Assembly (NCBI RefSeq): GCF_000317435.1
Contig: NC_019751.1
Location: 4,278,001-4,342,000, forward strand
Direction of reading: 5' to 3'
Source: Calothrix sp. PCC 6303
Lineage (GTDB): Bacteria > Cyanobacteriota > Cyanobacteriia > Cyanobacteriales > Nostocaceae
DNA: 64,000 bases
Positions 17,091 to 26,213 of this stretch are shown piece by piece; positions within the stretch are counted from its first letter, which is position 1, and the number at the start of each line of letters is the position of its first letter. Made by a program: the position numbers and the translations under genes. A model generated the notes under the pieces. That model saw only the letters and a list, made by a program, of their open reading frames with translations, did not search any database and was not told where the DNA came from.

Positions 17091-17345
17091 CTAGTAGTAG
17101 CCTGCTTCCTTTTCTGTTTGAGGTTGGGTCACGACAAAATTAGAAACGTCGTATAAATAGCGGGTAGCCTCCTCCTCTAAACGATGGATCAGATAAGCTT
17201 CAATCGCATTGCTGTTACGTAAAGCCGCTAAATAACCATCCAGATACATTCGCATGTCGTCAGTGCGATAACCACGATTCCATAACTCGACGAAGGCATC
17301 GGTCAATCTTTGATAAAAACGGATTGATTGTGTGTCTTGGAGCAT
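17091..17345 (-). CDS. Conserved small cyanobacterial protein (DUF6761-like)
   Basis: An 84-residue soluble, mostly helical protein with no signal peptide: FYQRLTDAFVELWNRGYRTDD, MRMYLDGYLAALRNSNAIEAY, HRLEEEATRYLYD. I recall closely similar proteins throughout cyanobacteria under DUF6761, with no known function; this assignment is from memory. The strong amphipathic helices suggest a protein-protein interaction role. Confidence 0.8.
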   Translation of the reverse strand: MLQDTQSIRFYQRLTDAFVELWNRGYRTDDMRMYLDGYLAALRNSNAIEAYLIHRLEEEATRYLYDVSNFVVTQPQTEKEAGYY

Positions 17346-17903
17346 AACTGCTGTTGAAATCTGTTTGGGACGATAATTATAAAGTATTCGGAGTAAAAAG
17401 TGAAGTCCTATTGAATCCTGACATTAGTTCAAAGCTGGTATCTCTCCGTTTAAAGAATACAAGGAATACATGTAAGCAGCTACAGTTTATCTCCATGCTA
17501 TTCCAGAACTCAGAAAATGTGTGGTCTGGTAAGCAATTCTTATGATTGAGCCAGTGAACAATCTGGTTGTGTTTATTACAGTACTCCGATTAGAGAAAAA
17601 ATGTCTATGGGTGATTTCCTGACATCATACAAATTTATCGAATTTGAGAAATTTAAGATACTCCGATGAAGTAGTTTGCAGTTTTACGAAAATTAAATGT
17701 CTAAGGTGAGCTGATTAGTCCTAGCATAACAAAAACTTAATAATGTGATCTATCTGGCTTAGGGTAAGCTTTTAACAAATATTGCATCTGTTTTGCGATT
17801 AGATAAAGTAAAACTAATCACGGTTGAAGTAACAACGGTTACAAAACCTTACTGCTAGGCTTTGTTACTTTGGAAGTCATGGACGCGAAGGGGTCTTGCT
17901 AGC
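17346..17903. other. 558-bp spacer upstream of the response regulator
   Basis: Divergent promoter region between the small cyanobacterial gene and the response regulator. No repeat, RNA or further gene is recognisable. Short frames here have no signatures. Confidence 0.5.
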
Positions 17904-18638
17904 GTGGGTTCAGTTTGTATTGAAATTATTGAAGGAAATCCTCATCTGAGGTCATTGCTAGGTTGGCACTTGCAGCAGCTAGATTACCGAGTATATCAGG
18001 CTGCTAGCATCTACCAAGCAAGGGAGATATTTTTGAGTCATCAACCGACATTAGTTGTGCTTGATGCTGATTTGTCTGATGGTGATGGGATTGAGTTTTG
18101 CCGTTGGTTACACCGTCAGCAGCCGCTTGTGTTGATGCTATCTGCCAAAACGTCGGAGGCTGATATTGTTGGGGGTTTAAAGGCAGGTGCAGACGATTAT
18201 TTGAGCAAACCATTTGGGATGCAGGAATTTTTGGCTAGGGTTGAAGCTTTAATCCGTCGCAAGCGTACACCTGTTGCTCCAGCTTACTTGGATTATGGAA
18301 CATTACAGATTGACTTGGTACAACGTAGAGTTCGCTTTCAGGGGGAATTCATCGATTTAACACCGCAGGAATTCAGTTTGTTGTATGTTTTAGCGCAGGC
18401 AGGAGGAATTCCCTTGTCACGTTCAGAATTGTTGCGAAGGGCTTGGCCCGATGCGATTGATAATCCCCGAACAATTGATACTCATGTCTTATCTTTACGG
18501 AAAAAAGTAGAGTTAGATCCCCGTCAACCTAGTTTGATTCAAACTATTAGGAATGTTGGGTATCGGTTTAATACAGAAATTTTAAATTCGAGTATTACAC
18601 CATCACCTGCAAAGTTGATGAAAGAAAGGTTAGCTTGA
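17904..18638 (+). CDS. OmpR/PhoB-type response regulator with unusual acidic pocket
   Basis: About 244 residues from a GTG at 17904 (GAAGGGG ribosome site upstream); a TTG at 17862 in frame is the alternative. The N-terminal receiver domain has phosphoacceptor D54 (VVLDADLSDGDG), S80 and K102 (LSKPFG). The normal acidic pair is degenerate: where OmpR has VVDDD this protein has IIEGN. The C-terminal winged helix (FIDLTPQEFSLLYVLAQ ... RTIDTHVLSLRKK ... IQTIRNVGYRF) is intact. No sensor kinase is adjacent. Confidence 0.93.
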   Translation: MGSVCIEIIEGNPHLRSLLGWHLQQLDYRVYQAASIYQAREIFLSHQPTLVVLDADLSDGDGIEFCRWLHRQQPLVLMLSAKTSEADIVGGLKAGADDYLSKPFGMQEFLARVEALIRRKRTPVAPAYLDYGTLQIDLVQRRVRFQGEFIDLTPQEFSLLYVLAQAGGIPLSRSELLRRAWPDAIDNPRTIDTHVLSLRKKVELDPRQPSLIQTIRNVGYRFNTEILNSSITPSPAKLMKERLA

Positions 18639-18811
18639 ACAGGAAGAAGCCTCACACTTACCGCTTCGCGGAAGTGTTGAGATGAATTGCGCGTGAGTTG
18701 ACGACAGTTCTGTGAGCAAATTCTTCCGCAGGAAGAACAGGGAACAGAACATGGAGGAAACGAGCAACCATTATGTTATACTCTTTTATAGCAAATGTCG
18801 TTTACTCTAAT

Positions 18812-20071
18812 ATGCTAAAAGTTGTCAAAGTCAGGTTATATCCAGATGCCCAGCAACAGCAGTCACTAGCGCAAGCTTTTGGCTGTTGTCGTTGGCTTTG
18901 GAATTACTGCCTGAATTTGATGAACCAAACATACAAAGAAACTGGTAAGGGCTTATCTGGCTACGCAGTAAAAAAGATAATTCCCCAGTTAAAGAAAGAA
19001 TATGAATGGCTAACTTCAACTTATTCACAATGTTTGCAGCAAGTCTGCTTAAATTTGGGTGTAGGTTTCAATAATTTCTTTGAAAAGCGAGCTAAATACC
19101 CTAGATTCAAATCTAAACATAGTAAGCAGTCAATACAATATCCTCAAAACGTCAAAATTGCTGATGATTATTTAAGTCTGCCCAAAATAGGGAACGTATC
19201 AGCAATAATCCATAGACCGATTGACGGAAAAGTTAAGACTGTAACCATATCTAAAAACTGTTCCAATCAATATTTTGCGGCTATTCTGTTTGATGACGGT
19301 AAAGATAAACCAGAATCAAATACACAAGGCAAAGCAATAGGTATTGATTTGGGTTTGACTGACTTTGCAGTTACTAGCGATGGTTCTAAGTTTGACAATC
19401 CTAGAATACTCAACAAACATCAGAAGAATTTAAAACTTAAACAGCAACAGCTATCTAGAAAACAGAAAGGTTCTCAAAATCGAATTAAGGCTAGGAAAAA
19501 AGTTGCTAGAGTTCATAGAAAAATAACTAACTGTCGTGAGGATTTTCTGCACAAGCTATCTCGTAGGATAGTTAACGAAAACCAAGTTATTGTTGTGGAA
19601 AATCTTAATGTCAAAGGCATGATGCAAAACCACTGTCTAGCTAAAGCTATTCATCAGGTTGGATGGGGAATGTTTTGCACAATGCTGAAATACAAGGCAG
19701 AGATGGAAGGGAAAATATATCAGGAAGTTGATAGATTCTTTCCCAGTTCAAAAACCTGTCATGCCTGCTTGAATCAAGTTGGTAGTTTACCGCTAGATGT
19801 AAGATTCTGGACTTGCGAAAACTGCCATACAAAACATGATCGGGATGTGAACGCAGCTATTAACATCAGAGATGAGGGACTACGAATTTTGACCTCTGGA
19901 ACGGGGGGTAAAGCGATGAAGTGTGGTCATGGGGGAAACCCCCATGAACAACTTCATCAAGAAGCTTGTTGCCCAGATGTAAGTCGGAGTAAGGGAGGAC
20001 GCAAGAAATCCACTACTGCGCTTTCTGTTGGACAGGAAGCCTACACTGTACCGTCAGGTCAGTGTAGGTAG
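18812..20071 (+). CDS. tnpB: IS200/IS605-family TnpB (RNA-guided nuclease), orphan
   Basis: From the ATG at 18812 the protein is 419 residues; an upstream ATG at 18773 would add 13. The N-terminus is typical (KVVKVRLYPDAQQQQSLAQAFGCCRWLWN). The RuvC-like catalytic acids are visible in GIDLGLTDFAV, VVENLNVKGM and DRDVNAAINI, with a zinc finger of two CxxC pairs (CHAC ... CENC) between the last two. No tnpA transposase is next to it, so movement would need a partner in trans. The nuclease appears complete. It sits between a response regulator and a cobalamin riboswitch. Confidence 0.93.
   Translation: MLKVVKVRLYPDAQQQQSLAQAFGCCRWLWNYCLNLMNQTYKETGKGLSGYAVKKIIPQLKKEYEWLTSTYSQCLQQVCLNLGVGFNNFFEKRAKYPRFKSKHSKQSIQYPQNVKIADDYLSLPKIGNVSAIIHRPIDGKVKTVTISKNCSNQYFAAILFDDGKDKPESNTQGKAIGIDLGLTDFAVTSDGSKFDNPRILNKHQKNLKLKQQQLSRKQKGSQNRIKARKKVARVHRKITNCREDFLHKLSRRIVNENQVIVVENLNVKGMMQNHCLAKAIHQVGWGMFCTMLKYKAEMEGKIYQEVDRFFPSSKTCHACLNQVGSLPLDVRFWTCENCHTKHDRDVNAAINIRDEGLRILTSGTGGKAMKCGHGGNPHEQLHQEACCPDVSRSKGGRKKSTTALSVGQEAYTVPSGQCR
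20040..20068 (+). repeat. Right-end hairpin of the TnpB element
   Basis: CCTACACTG pairs with CAGTGTAGG across 11 nt. It spans the end of tnpB and is followed by TAGTTCAC. This is the expected place for the IS605-type right-end structure and for the 3' part of the guide (omega) RNA. Confidence 0.7.
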
Positions 20072-20200
20072 TTCACGAACTCAACATTCGACTTTAAGTA
20101 GTAGAAATTAGAAATCTTATGAAGATAGTTTTTTTACGGGTATGAGTTAGAAGTATTATACTTGTGACTTGTACCTAGTTTTTTGCTCTTTTAGCTTAAA

Positions 20201-20340
20201 CAAAAGAACCGTGGGGCACACGGTCTTAAAGCTCAGTTAATGTCTTCATAGAAGAGTCACTGAGAAGCCAACACTCACCTGTTCCCGAAGGGTAAGGGTG
20301 TCTGTGGAGTATGTCACTGGTCTTCAAATGTCTTGTTTTG
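20201..20340 (+). ncRNA. Candidate structured RNA between tnpB and the riboswitch
   Basis: Two local stems are visible: ACCGTG/CACGGT (20208-20224) and ACACTCACC pairing with GGGTGT (20271-20302). The segment is GC-richer than its surroundings and has no open frame. It could belong to the TnpB element's guide RNA or to an older IS end. No known RNA family is assigned. Confidence 0.3.
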
Positions 20341-20368
20341 CTTTGCTGATAAATGGTACTCTCAGGAT

Positions 20369-20527
20369 CTAGATCCGGTTCTAGTGGGGGTCAGCCACTG
20401 GAGGTAAGGGGGAAAGTTCACGGTGCAAGTCCGTCGCTGTCCCGCAGCTGTAAGCCTGTTGAGAATATAGAGTGATTAAAATCCCGAATTCAAAAACTGT
20501 GTAAGCCAGAATGCCCGCCGAATTTTG
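20369..20527 (+). promoter_or_regulatory. Cobalamin riboswitch
   Basis: The segment has the hallmark conserved blocks of the AdoCbl/B12 riboswitch: GGGGGAAAGTTCACGGTGCAAGTCC, then GTCGCTGTCCCGCAGCTGTAAGCC, and the 3' B12 box AAGCCAGAATGCCCGCC (about 20503-20519). It ends about 40 nt before the CobW start codon, so cobalamin binding would be expected to lower expression of that gene. Confidence 0.95.
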
Positions 20528-20566
20528 AGTCGAATATCAGTAAATAAATCTGCGAGGTACAGATGT

Positions 20567-21619
20567 ATGGGTACAAAAATACCAGTTACGGTGATTACTG
20601 GTTTTCTTGGTGCTGGCAAAACAACAGTGGTACGAAATCTGTTGCAAAATAATCAGGGTCGTCGTATTGCGGTTTTGGTGAATGAGTTTGGGGAAGTGGG
20701 AATTGACGGGGAATTGTTACGTTCCTGTGGCGTTTGCGATGATGATGATATCAACAATAATATAGTTGAATTGACAAACGGCTGTTTGTGCTGTACCGTC
20801 CAGGAAGAATTTTTGCCGACAATGCAGGAGTTGTTGAAAAGACGCGATCGCATTGACAATATAGTGATTGAAACTTCGGGTTTAGCTCTCCCCAAACCCC
20901 TAATCCAAGCTTTTCGCTGGCTAGAAATTCGCAACGGGGCAACTGTTGATGGTGTGGTGACGGTGGTAGACTGTGAAGCCCTAGCAGCAGGTCAGTTTGT
21001 GGGGAATTTGGCAGCTTTAACTGCACAGCGAGAAGCTGATGACAGCATCGATCACGAAACGGAAATTGAAGAATTGTTTGAAGATCAACTTGCCTGTGCG
21101 GACATGGTATTACTAAGCAAGGTGGATCGGGTAGATTCAGATAACCAAGCTAAGATTTATGAGTGGTTGCAGAACAAATTACCAAGCGGCGTGAAAATAG
21201 TACGTTCGCATCTAGGGGAAATTAACCCAGATTTGTTACTTGGTTTTAATGCCGCAGTTGAAGATAATATCGATTCTCGTCCTTCTCATCACGATACTGA
21301 GGAAGAACACGATCATGATGATGAGATTAATTCAGTACACATAGCATTAGAACAGGAATTTGAACCGCAAATTTTAATTAATCGATTGCAGCAACTGGTA
21401 CAGCAACAAGAAATCTACCGAATTAAAGGTTTTGTTGCAGTTCCCAAAAAAGCCATGCGTTTAGTGATTCAAGGAGTTGGACAGAGATTTGAGCAATTTT
21501 ACGATCGTCCCTGGAAAACTGGAGAAACTCGACAAACCAACCTAGTAATCATAGGTCGTGAATTAGAGCGATCGCGTATTCAAGAAAGCATACTAGCACA
21601 TACAGAAAATTTCAGTTAA
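20567..21619 (+). CDS. cobW: CobW/Nfu2-type metal-chaperone GTPase
   Basis: The ATG at 20567 gives 350 residues starting MGTKIPVTVITGFLGAGKTT, which carries the P-loop; an in-frame TTG at 20525 falls at the riboswitch edge. The metal-binding CxCC motif is C73-L-C75-C76, and SKVDRVD is the GTPase specificity motif. A His/Asp/Glu-rich segment (HHDTEEEHDHDDE) near residue 245 and the C-terminal CobW_C domain follow. Riboswitch control points to cobalt delivery for B12 synthesis rather than zinc handling; this is inference. Confidence 0.9.
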   Translation: MGTKIPVTVITGFLGAGKTTVVRNLLQNNQGRRIAVLVNEFGEVGIDGELLRSCGVCDDDDINNNIVELTNGCLCCTVQEEFLPTMQELLKRRDRIDNIVIETSGLALPKPLIQAFRWLEIRNGATVDGVVTVVDCEALAAGQFVGNLAALTAQREADDSIDHETEIEELFEDQLACADMVLLSKVDRVDSDNQAKIYEWLQNKLPSGVKIVRSHLGEINPDLLLGFNAAVEDNIDSRPSHHDTEEEHDHDDEINSVHIALEQEFEPQILINRLQQLVQQQEIYRIKGFVAVPKKAMRLVIQGVGQRFEQFYDRPWKTGETRQTNLVIIGRELERSRIQESILAHTENFS

Positions 21620-21759
21620 ACACAATAGAGATGCTCCACCGGAGCGTCTCCTATCTCAAATTGGTATAAGGGAATTAACTCAAAAATTTACCCAAACAGC
21701 CGAATATCCCAATCTCCATAATGCGATAGCCTAGATGATGTGATTTATCAGTAGAGCTA

Positions 21760-22329
21760 ATGAGAGCCGGCGAAATTGAGGATACCCTCCAACAGTTGTT
21801 TGGTACCGCAGCAGCATCAAGTATGATTGCACCTGGTTCCTGGCAAATAGAAACCGACACTTTTCGGTTACTAATACTACTATCAGAAGATAACGATTGG
21901 TTGCGGGTAGTGCTGCCAATTATGCCGATTCAAGATGCTCAACCATTTCTAGAACAATTACTAATAGCCAATTTCGACGACACGCGAGAAGTTCGTTATG
22001 CCATCTATGAAAATGCCTTGTGGGGAGTGTTTCAGCACAAAAACAGTACACTAATAGTGGATGATTTCAAGAACGCGATCGCGCAATTAATTTCTCTCTT
22101 TGAAGTTGGGCTAAATGATATTTTTGGCAACCTCATCGATAGCCGCATCCGTCTAATTATCAAAGCCGCTAAAATCCAAAATCAATCCCTCGAAACCACC
22201 ATGCAAAACCTTGATCGTTTCTACGCTGAAGGAATGATGGGGGAAATCGAACAAACCGCACAAGCACGAGAACAAACCTTATCTACATGGCGCTACCAAC
22301 TCCAAAGACTTTGGAATGAAGACGAATAA
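21760..22329 (+). CDS. YbjN/CesT-like fold protein, unknown function
   Basis: A 189-residue protein without signal peptide. The N-terminal half alternates strands and helices like the type III chaperone/YbjN fold (WQIETDTFRLLILLSEDNDWLRVVLPIMP). The C-terminal half is helical (RIRLIIKAAKIQNQSLETTMQNLDRFY). The assignment rests on pattern only. A second YbjN-like gene lies at 32.8 kb, not closely similar. It may form an operon with the DUF2358 gene 110 bp downstream. Confidence 0.7.
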   Translation: MRAGEIEDTLQQLFGTAAASSMIAPGSWQIETDTFRLLILLSEDNDWLRVVLPIMPIQDAQPFLEQLLIANFDDTREVRYAIYENALWGVFQHKNSTLIVDDFKNAIAQLISLFEVGLNDIFGNLIDSRIRLIIKAAKIQNQSLETTMQNLDRFYAEGMMGEIEQTAQAREQTLSTWRYQLQRLWNEDE

Positions 22330-22439
22330 GAGAAAACGGGCTTCGGCTACTACGAAGCCAAAGCGTAGTGTACCTAATCTAAGGTAAAGTATGCTCGGTT
22401 CTAGCTAATAACTGTTCACTGTTCACTGTTTACTGACCT

Positions 22440-22835
22440 ATGCATATTATCGACACTTTAAAATCAGATTATCAAAAATTTCCCAACGATCAAACCTATT
22501 CAATTTACGCAGCAGATGTTTATTTCCAAGATCCATTTAATAAATTCACAGGCATTGAACGCTACCAAAAAATGATTCAGTTCATCAAAACCTGGTTTCT
22601 CCACTGCCACATGGATTTACATAGCATTAATCAATCTGATGACACAATTAAAACAGAGTGGACACTGAGTTGGAATACTCCTCTACCTTGGAAACCAAAA
22701 GTCTCAATCTCTGGGTGGAGTGAATTACGCGTCAATGAAGCTAACTTAATTGTTTCCCATATTGATTATTGGCAAACTTCACCCTGGAATCTAGCCAAAC
22801 AGCATTTATTTTTCGAGAAACCATCGATAATGTAA
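22440..22835 (+). CDS. DUF2358 (NTF2-like) protein
   Basis: A 131-residue protein that looks like a full-length cyanobacterial/plastid DUF2358 domain, an NTF2-like cone-shaped fold: YAADVYFQDPFNKFTGIERYQKMIQF, then TEWTLSWNTPLPWKPKVSISGWSEL and the closing VSHIDYWQTSPW. No catalytic residues are known. It is followed after 38 bp by the ArsA-type ATPase on the same strand. Confidence 0.85.
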   Translation: MHIIDTLKSDYQKFPNDQTYSIYAADVYFQDPFNKFTGIERYQKMIQFIKTWFLHCHMDLHSINQSDDTIKTEWTLSWNTPLPWKPKVSISGWSELRVNEANLIVSHIDYWQTSPWNLAKQHLFFEKPSIM

Positions 22836-22873
22836 ATAAATGTAAACAAAACTTAAAAGGGATATAATCATCC

Positions 22874-24061
22874 ATGCGTGTAATTTTGATGACGGGCAAA
22901 GGTGGAGTTGGTAAAACCTCCGTTGCCGCTGCCACTGGTCTGCGTTGCGCGGAACTAGGCTACCGAACCTTAGTACTAAGCACCGATCCCGCACACTCCC
23001 TAGCAGACAGCTTTGATTTAGAATTAGGACACGACCCTCGGCAAATTCGCCCCAATTTGTGGGGTGCCGAACTGGACGCACTGGTGGAATTGGAATCTAA
23101 CTGGGGTGCTGTAAAGCGATATATTACCCAAGTTTTACAAGCACGGGGTTTGGATGGAGTCCAAGCGGAAGAGTTAGCAATTTTACCCGGTATGGATGAA
23201 ATTTTTGGCTTAGTCAGGATGAAACGCCACTATGACGAAGGTGAATTTGACGTTTTAATCATTGACTCAGCACCCACAGGTACAGCTTTAAGGTTGTTGA
23301 GTTTGCCAGAAGTTGGTGGTTGGTATATGCGGCGCTTTTACAAACCATTTCAAAATATTTCAGTTGCACTGCGTCCATTCGTAGAGCCAATATTTAGACC
23401 AATTGCGGGTTTCTCATTACCAGATAAGGAAATTATGGACGCACCTTATGAATTTTATGAGCAAATCGAGGCGTTAGAAAAGGTATTAACAGATAACACT
23501 CAAACATCCGTTCGTTTGGTAACAAATCCAGAAAAAATGGTGATTAAAGAATCACTACGCGCTCATGCATATTTGAGCTTATATAATGTAGCGACGGATA
23601 TGGTTGTTGCTAATCGGATTATTCCAGATGAAGTACAGGATCCATTTTTCCAACGCTGGAAAGAAAATCAGAAAGAATATCGTCAAGAAATTCATGACAA
23701 TTTTCATCCGCTACCAGTTAAAGAAGTACCACTATTTTCGGAAGAAATGTGTGGTTTAGCAGCTTTAGAAAGACTCAAAGAAACACTTTATCATGACGAA
23801 GATCCGGCTCAGGTTTATTATAAAGAAAATACAATCAGAGTCGTACAAGAAAATAATCAATACAGTTTAGAACTGTATTTACCTGGTATTCCCAAAAATC
23901 AAGTTCAACTCAGCAAAAATGGTGATGAATTAAATATTCGCATTGGGAATCATCGCCGCAATTTGGTATTGCCCCAGGCTTTAGCTGCACTGCAACCAGG
24001 AGGAGCTAAAATGGAGGATGATTATTTAAAAATTCGCTTTAGTAGTGCAACAAATTCATAG
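22874..24061 (+). CDS. ArsA/Get3-family ATPase with C-terminal HSP20-like domain
   Basis: A 395-residue soluble ATPase with the deviant P-loop GKGGVGKTS (8-16), [17 protein letters not shown] and [18 protein letters not shown] switch motifs. The last ~75 residues form an alpha-crystallin-like domain ([29 protein letters not shown]), an addition typical of the photosynthetic-lineage members. Although related to arsenite-pump ATPases, no arsenite pump gene is nearby; a role in targeting or chaperoning proteins is more likely. Confidence 0.9.
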   Translation: MRVILMTGKGGVGKTSVAAATGLRCAELGYRTLVLSTDPAHSLADSFDLELGHDPRQIRPNLWGAELDALVELESNWGAVKRYITQVLQARGLDGVQAEELAILPGMDEIFGLVRMKRHYDEGEFDVLIIDSAPTGTALRLLSLPEVGGWYMRRFYKPFQNISVALRPFVEPIFRPIAGFSLPDKEIMDAPYEFYEQIEALEKVLTDNTQTSVRLVTNPEKMVIKESLRAHAYLSLYNVATDMVVANRIIPDEVQDPFFQRWKENQKEYRQEIHDNFHPLPVKEVPLFSEEMCGLAALERLKETLYHDEDPAQVYYKENTIRVVQENNQYSLELYLPGIPKNQVQLSKNGDELNIRIGNHRRNLVLPQALAALQPGGAKMEDDYLKIRFSSATNS

Positions 24062-24292
24062 TTTTTTAGGCTTGATTTTGTTCAGAGTTTTTGATTTATA
24101 CAAGCCGCATACTCGTGACTTGAAGTCATGAGTTAGGCGCTTTCTTATTTCTGCATTTACACACTGTGGCTTGAGTCGCTTTGTTTTGCAACTGTTCAGA
24201 ATCTCCCTGCATTTGTGCCGGAGACAGGTCAAAATATTAATGAATACTGTAAAATATTAATCAAAGTCCTGTATATTCAAGAAGTGGACTTT

Positions 24293-25054
24293 ATGTCACC
24301 AGAAACCACCCAATTATCCCCCAATCCAATAACCGAACCTGAAGAGTGGCAACCTCCCATGCCACCAACAGACTTAGTATTTGACGACGGAGAACCCTTG
24401 GAAAGCAATCGTCACCGCGTTGCCATGAATTTATTAATCTGTTCCCTCAAACATCACTGGGCTGAACGGGAAGATTATTTTATTGGTGGCAACATGTTTG
24501 TTTATTACAGCAGTAAGCAAGCTAAAAATAGGGATTTTAAAGGACCAGACTTTTTTGCAGTTTTGGATGTGGAAAAAGACCCCACACGTTTGGGTTGGGT
24601 TGTTTGGGAAGAAAATGGACGCTACCCAGATGTGATTATTGAGTTACTCTCAGACTCCACAGAAGCGCAGGATTTGGGAGATAAAAAACGCCTTTACGAA
24701 AAAGTATTTAAAACCAAAGATTATTTTGTCTTCCATCCGTTAAAAGTAAATTCACTCCAAGGATGGAGTTTAGATAGTCGCAATGGCTACCAGCAAATAG
24801 TTCCTAATCAGCAAGGGTGGTTGTGGAGCGAGACTTTGGAACTTTGGGTAGGAGTATGGAATGGCACAGTGGAAGATGACAGCAATACTTGGCTGAGATT
24901 TTACGATAAAGCAGGCAATGTAGTTTTACTGCCGGAAGAAGCACAGCGACAACGGGCAGATGCCGAACAACAACGGGCAGATACCGAACAGCAACGCGCC
25001 GAACGTTTCGCTGCAAAATTGCGAGAACTGGGAGAAGACCCAGATAGTATTTAA
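24293..25054 (+). CDS. Uma2-family (PD-(D/E)XK-like) protein
   Basis: The ATG at 24293 gives 253 residues; an upstream in-frame start at 24215 adds a segment unlike the family. The nuclease-like core is visible as GPDFFAVLDVEKD ... YPDVIIELLSDST ... KRLYEKVFKTKDYFVFHP. The tail has RQRADAEQQRADTEQQRAER coiled-coil repeats, common in cyanobacterial Uma2 proteins. These genes are amplified in cyanobacteria and their role is unknown. It stands alone between the ArsA-type gene and rpsB. Confidence 0.88.
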   Translation: MSPETTQLSPNPITEPEEWQPPMPPTDLVFDDGEPLESNRHRVAMNLLICSLKHHWAEREDYFIGGNMFVYYSSKQAKNRDFKGPDFFAVLDVEKDPTRLGWVVWEENGRYPDVIIELLSDSTEAQDLGDKKRLYEKVFKTKDYFVFHPLKVNSLQGWSLDSRNGYQQIVPNQQGWLWSETLELWVGVWNGTVEDDSNTWLRFYDKAGNVVLLPEEAQRQRADAEQQRADTEQQRAERFAAKLRELGEDPDSI

Positions 25055-25194
25055 GCAACAAATTTAAGCAATAAATTTAAGCAGGAAACACCACCACAAC
25101 CTGAAAATATTCGGGAAATATTCGGGAAATCCACCCTTCATAGTCGCCAAGTTATGTTACCTTAGTATGGTTCATAAATTCCGCACACTCAAGC

Positions 25195-25248
25195 ATTCGG
25201 GTGTTCCTAATTATTGGGAATGCACTTGGGTGGAGGATTAACCCGAAT
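25195..25248 (+). promoter_or_regulatory. Structured leader of rpsB
   Basis: ATTCGGGT (25195-25202) pairs with ACCCGAAT (25241-25248), enclosing an inner TTCC/GGAA stem (25204-25220). The closing helix ends just before the AGGAG ribosome site (25250-25254), so folding could control access to it. Ribosomal protein S2 leaders that mediate autoregulation are known in bacteria; this one is proposed from base pairing only. Confidence 0.5.
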
Positions 25249-25260
25249 TAGGAGAAAAAT

Positions 25261-26043
25261 ATGCCAGTTGTTTCATTGGCTCAAATGATGGAGTCTGGAG
25301 TTCACTTTGGGCATCAGACCCGACGCTGGAACCCCAAAATGAATCCTTATATCTACACCTCTCGCAACGGTGTACATATTATCGACTTAGTGCAAACAGC
25401 ACAGTTGATGGATGAAGCTTATAACTATATGCGATCGCAAGCAGAATCTGGTAAGAAATTTCTGTTTGTTGGTACCAAGCGCCAAGCTGCGGGTATCATC
25501 GCTCAAGAAGCAGCCAGATGTGGTTCTCATTACATCAACCAACGTTGGTTAGGTGGAATGCTCACCAACTGGACAACCATTAAAACCCGTGTAGATCGCC
25601 TCAAGGACTTAGAACGTCGTGAAGAAAACGGCGCACTTGACTTACTACCGAAAAAAGAAGCCTCAATGCTGCGTCGGGAAATGACAAAGCTGCAAAAATA
25701 TCTCGGTGGCATCAAAACAATGCGGAAAATACCTGACATAGTGGTCATAGTAGACCAACGTCGGGAATATAACGCAGTTCAAGAGTGTCAGAAGCTGAAT
25801 ATTCCTATCGTCTCCATGTTGGATACCAACTGCGATCCAGATGTCGTAGATATCCCCATTCCTGCTAACGATGACGCGATTCGCTCAATTAAATTGATCA
25901 TTGGTAAACTAGCCGATGCAATTTATGAAGGTCGTCATGGTCAGTTGGATCCTGAGGAAGAATACGACGATTATGACGGTTCAGATGAAGAATATGATGA
26001 CACTGATTACAGTGAGTACAAAACACCTGACGATGAGGAATAA
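25261..26043 (+). CDS. rpsB: 30S ribosomal protein S2
   Basis: A 260-residue S2 protein: [51 protein letters not shown] and [19 protein letters not shown] are diagnostic. The C-terminal acidic tail ([19 protein letters not shown]) is longer than in E. coli, as usual in cyanobacteria. A good AGGAG site precedes the ATG. tsf lies 170 bp downstream in the conserved rpsB-tsf order. Confidence 0.98.
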   Translation: MPVVSLAQMMESGVHFGHQTRRWNPKMNPYIYTSRNGVHIIDLVQTAQLMDEAYNYMRSQAESGKKFLFVGTKRQAAGIIAQEAARCGSHYINQRWLGGMLTNWTTIKTRVDRLKDLERREENGALDLLPKKEASMLRREMTKLQKYLGGIKTMRKIPDIVVIVDQRREYNAVQECQKLNIPIVSMLDTNCDPDVVDIPIPANDDAIRSIKLIIGKLADAIYEGRHGQLDPEEEYDDYDGSDEEYDDTDYSEYKTPDDEE

Positions 26044-26213
26044 AGACTAAGTTGTGATTGCTGTGGAGAATGTCCATGTAAATAAAATACCTGAGATTCA
26101 AAATGCTGGGTTTCGACTCCGCTCAACCCGCAGCAATCACCATTAACAAGTCTGATTTCACAGATTTTCAAACGAAATGTCAGTCAAGTAGCTAATAAAG
26201 GAATTGAGGCAAT

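Larger units (their letters stand above)
18812..20075 (+). mobile_element. IS200/IS605-like tnpB-only element
   Basis: The element core is the tnpB gene plus a subterminal right-end hairpin (20040-20068). The left end is not resolved: a small hairpin-like stretch at about 18655-18685 (CACTT ... AAGTG around CCGCTTCGCGG) is a candidate. Boundaries are approximate because this family makes no target duplications and has no terminal inverted repeats. Confidence 0.6.

Noticed and set aside
22874-24061. Arsenite resistance operon around the ArsA-type ATPase
   Set aside because: No arsB, arsC or arsR nearby, and the HSP20-like tail points to the non-arsenite branch of the family.
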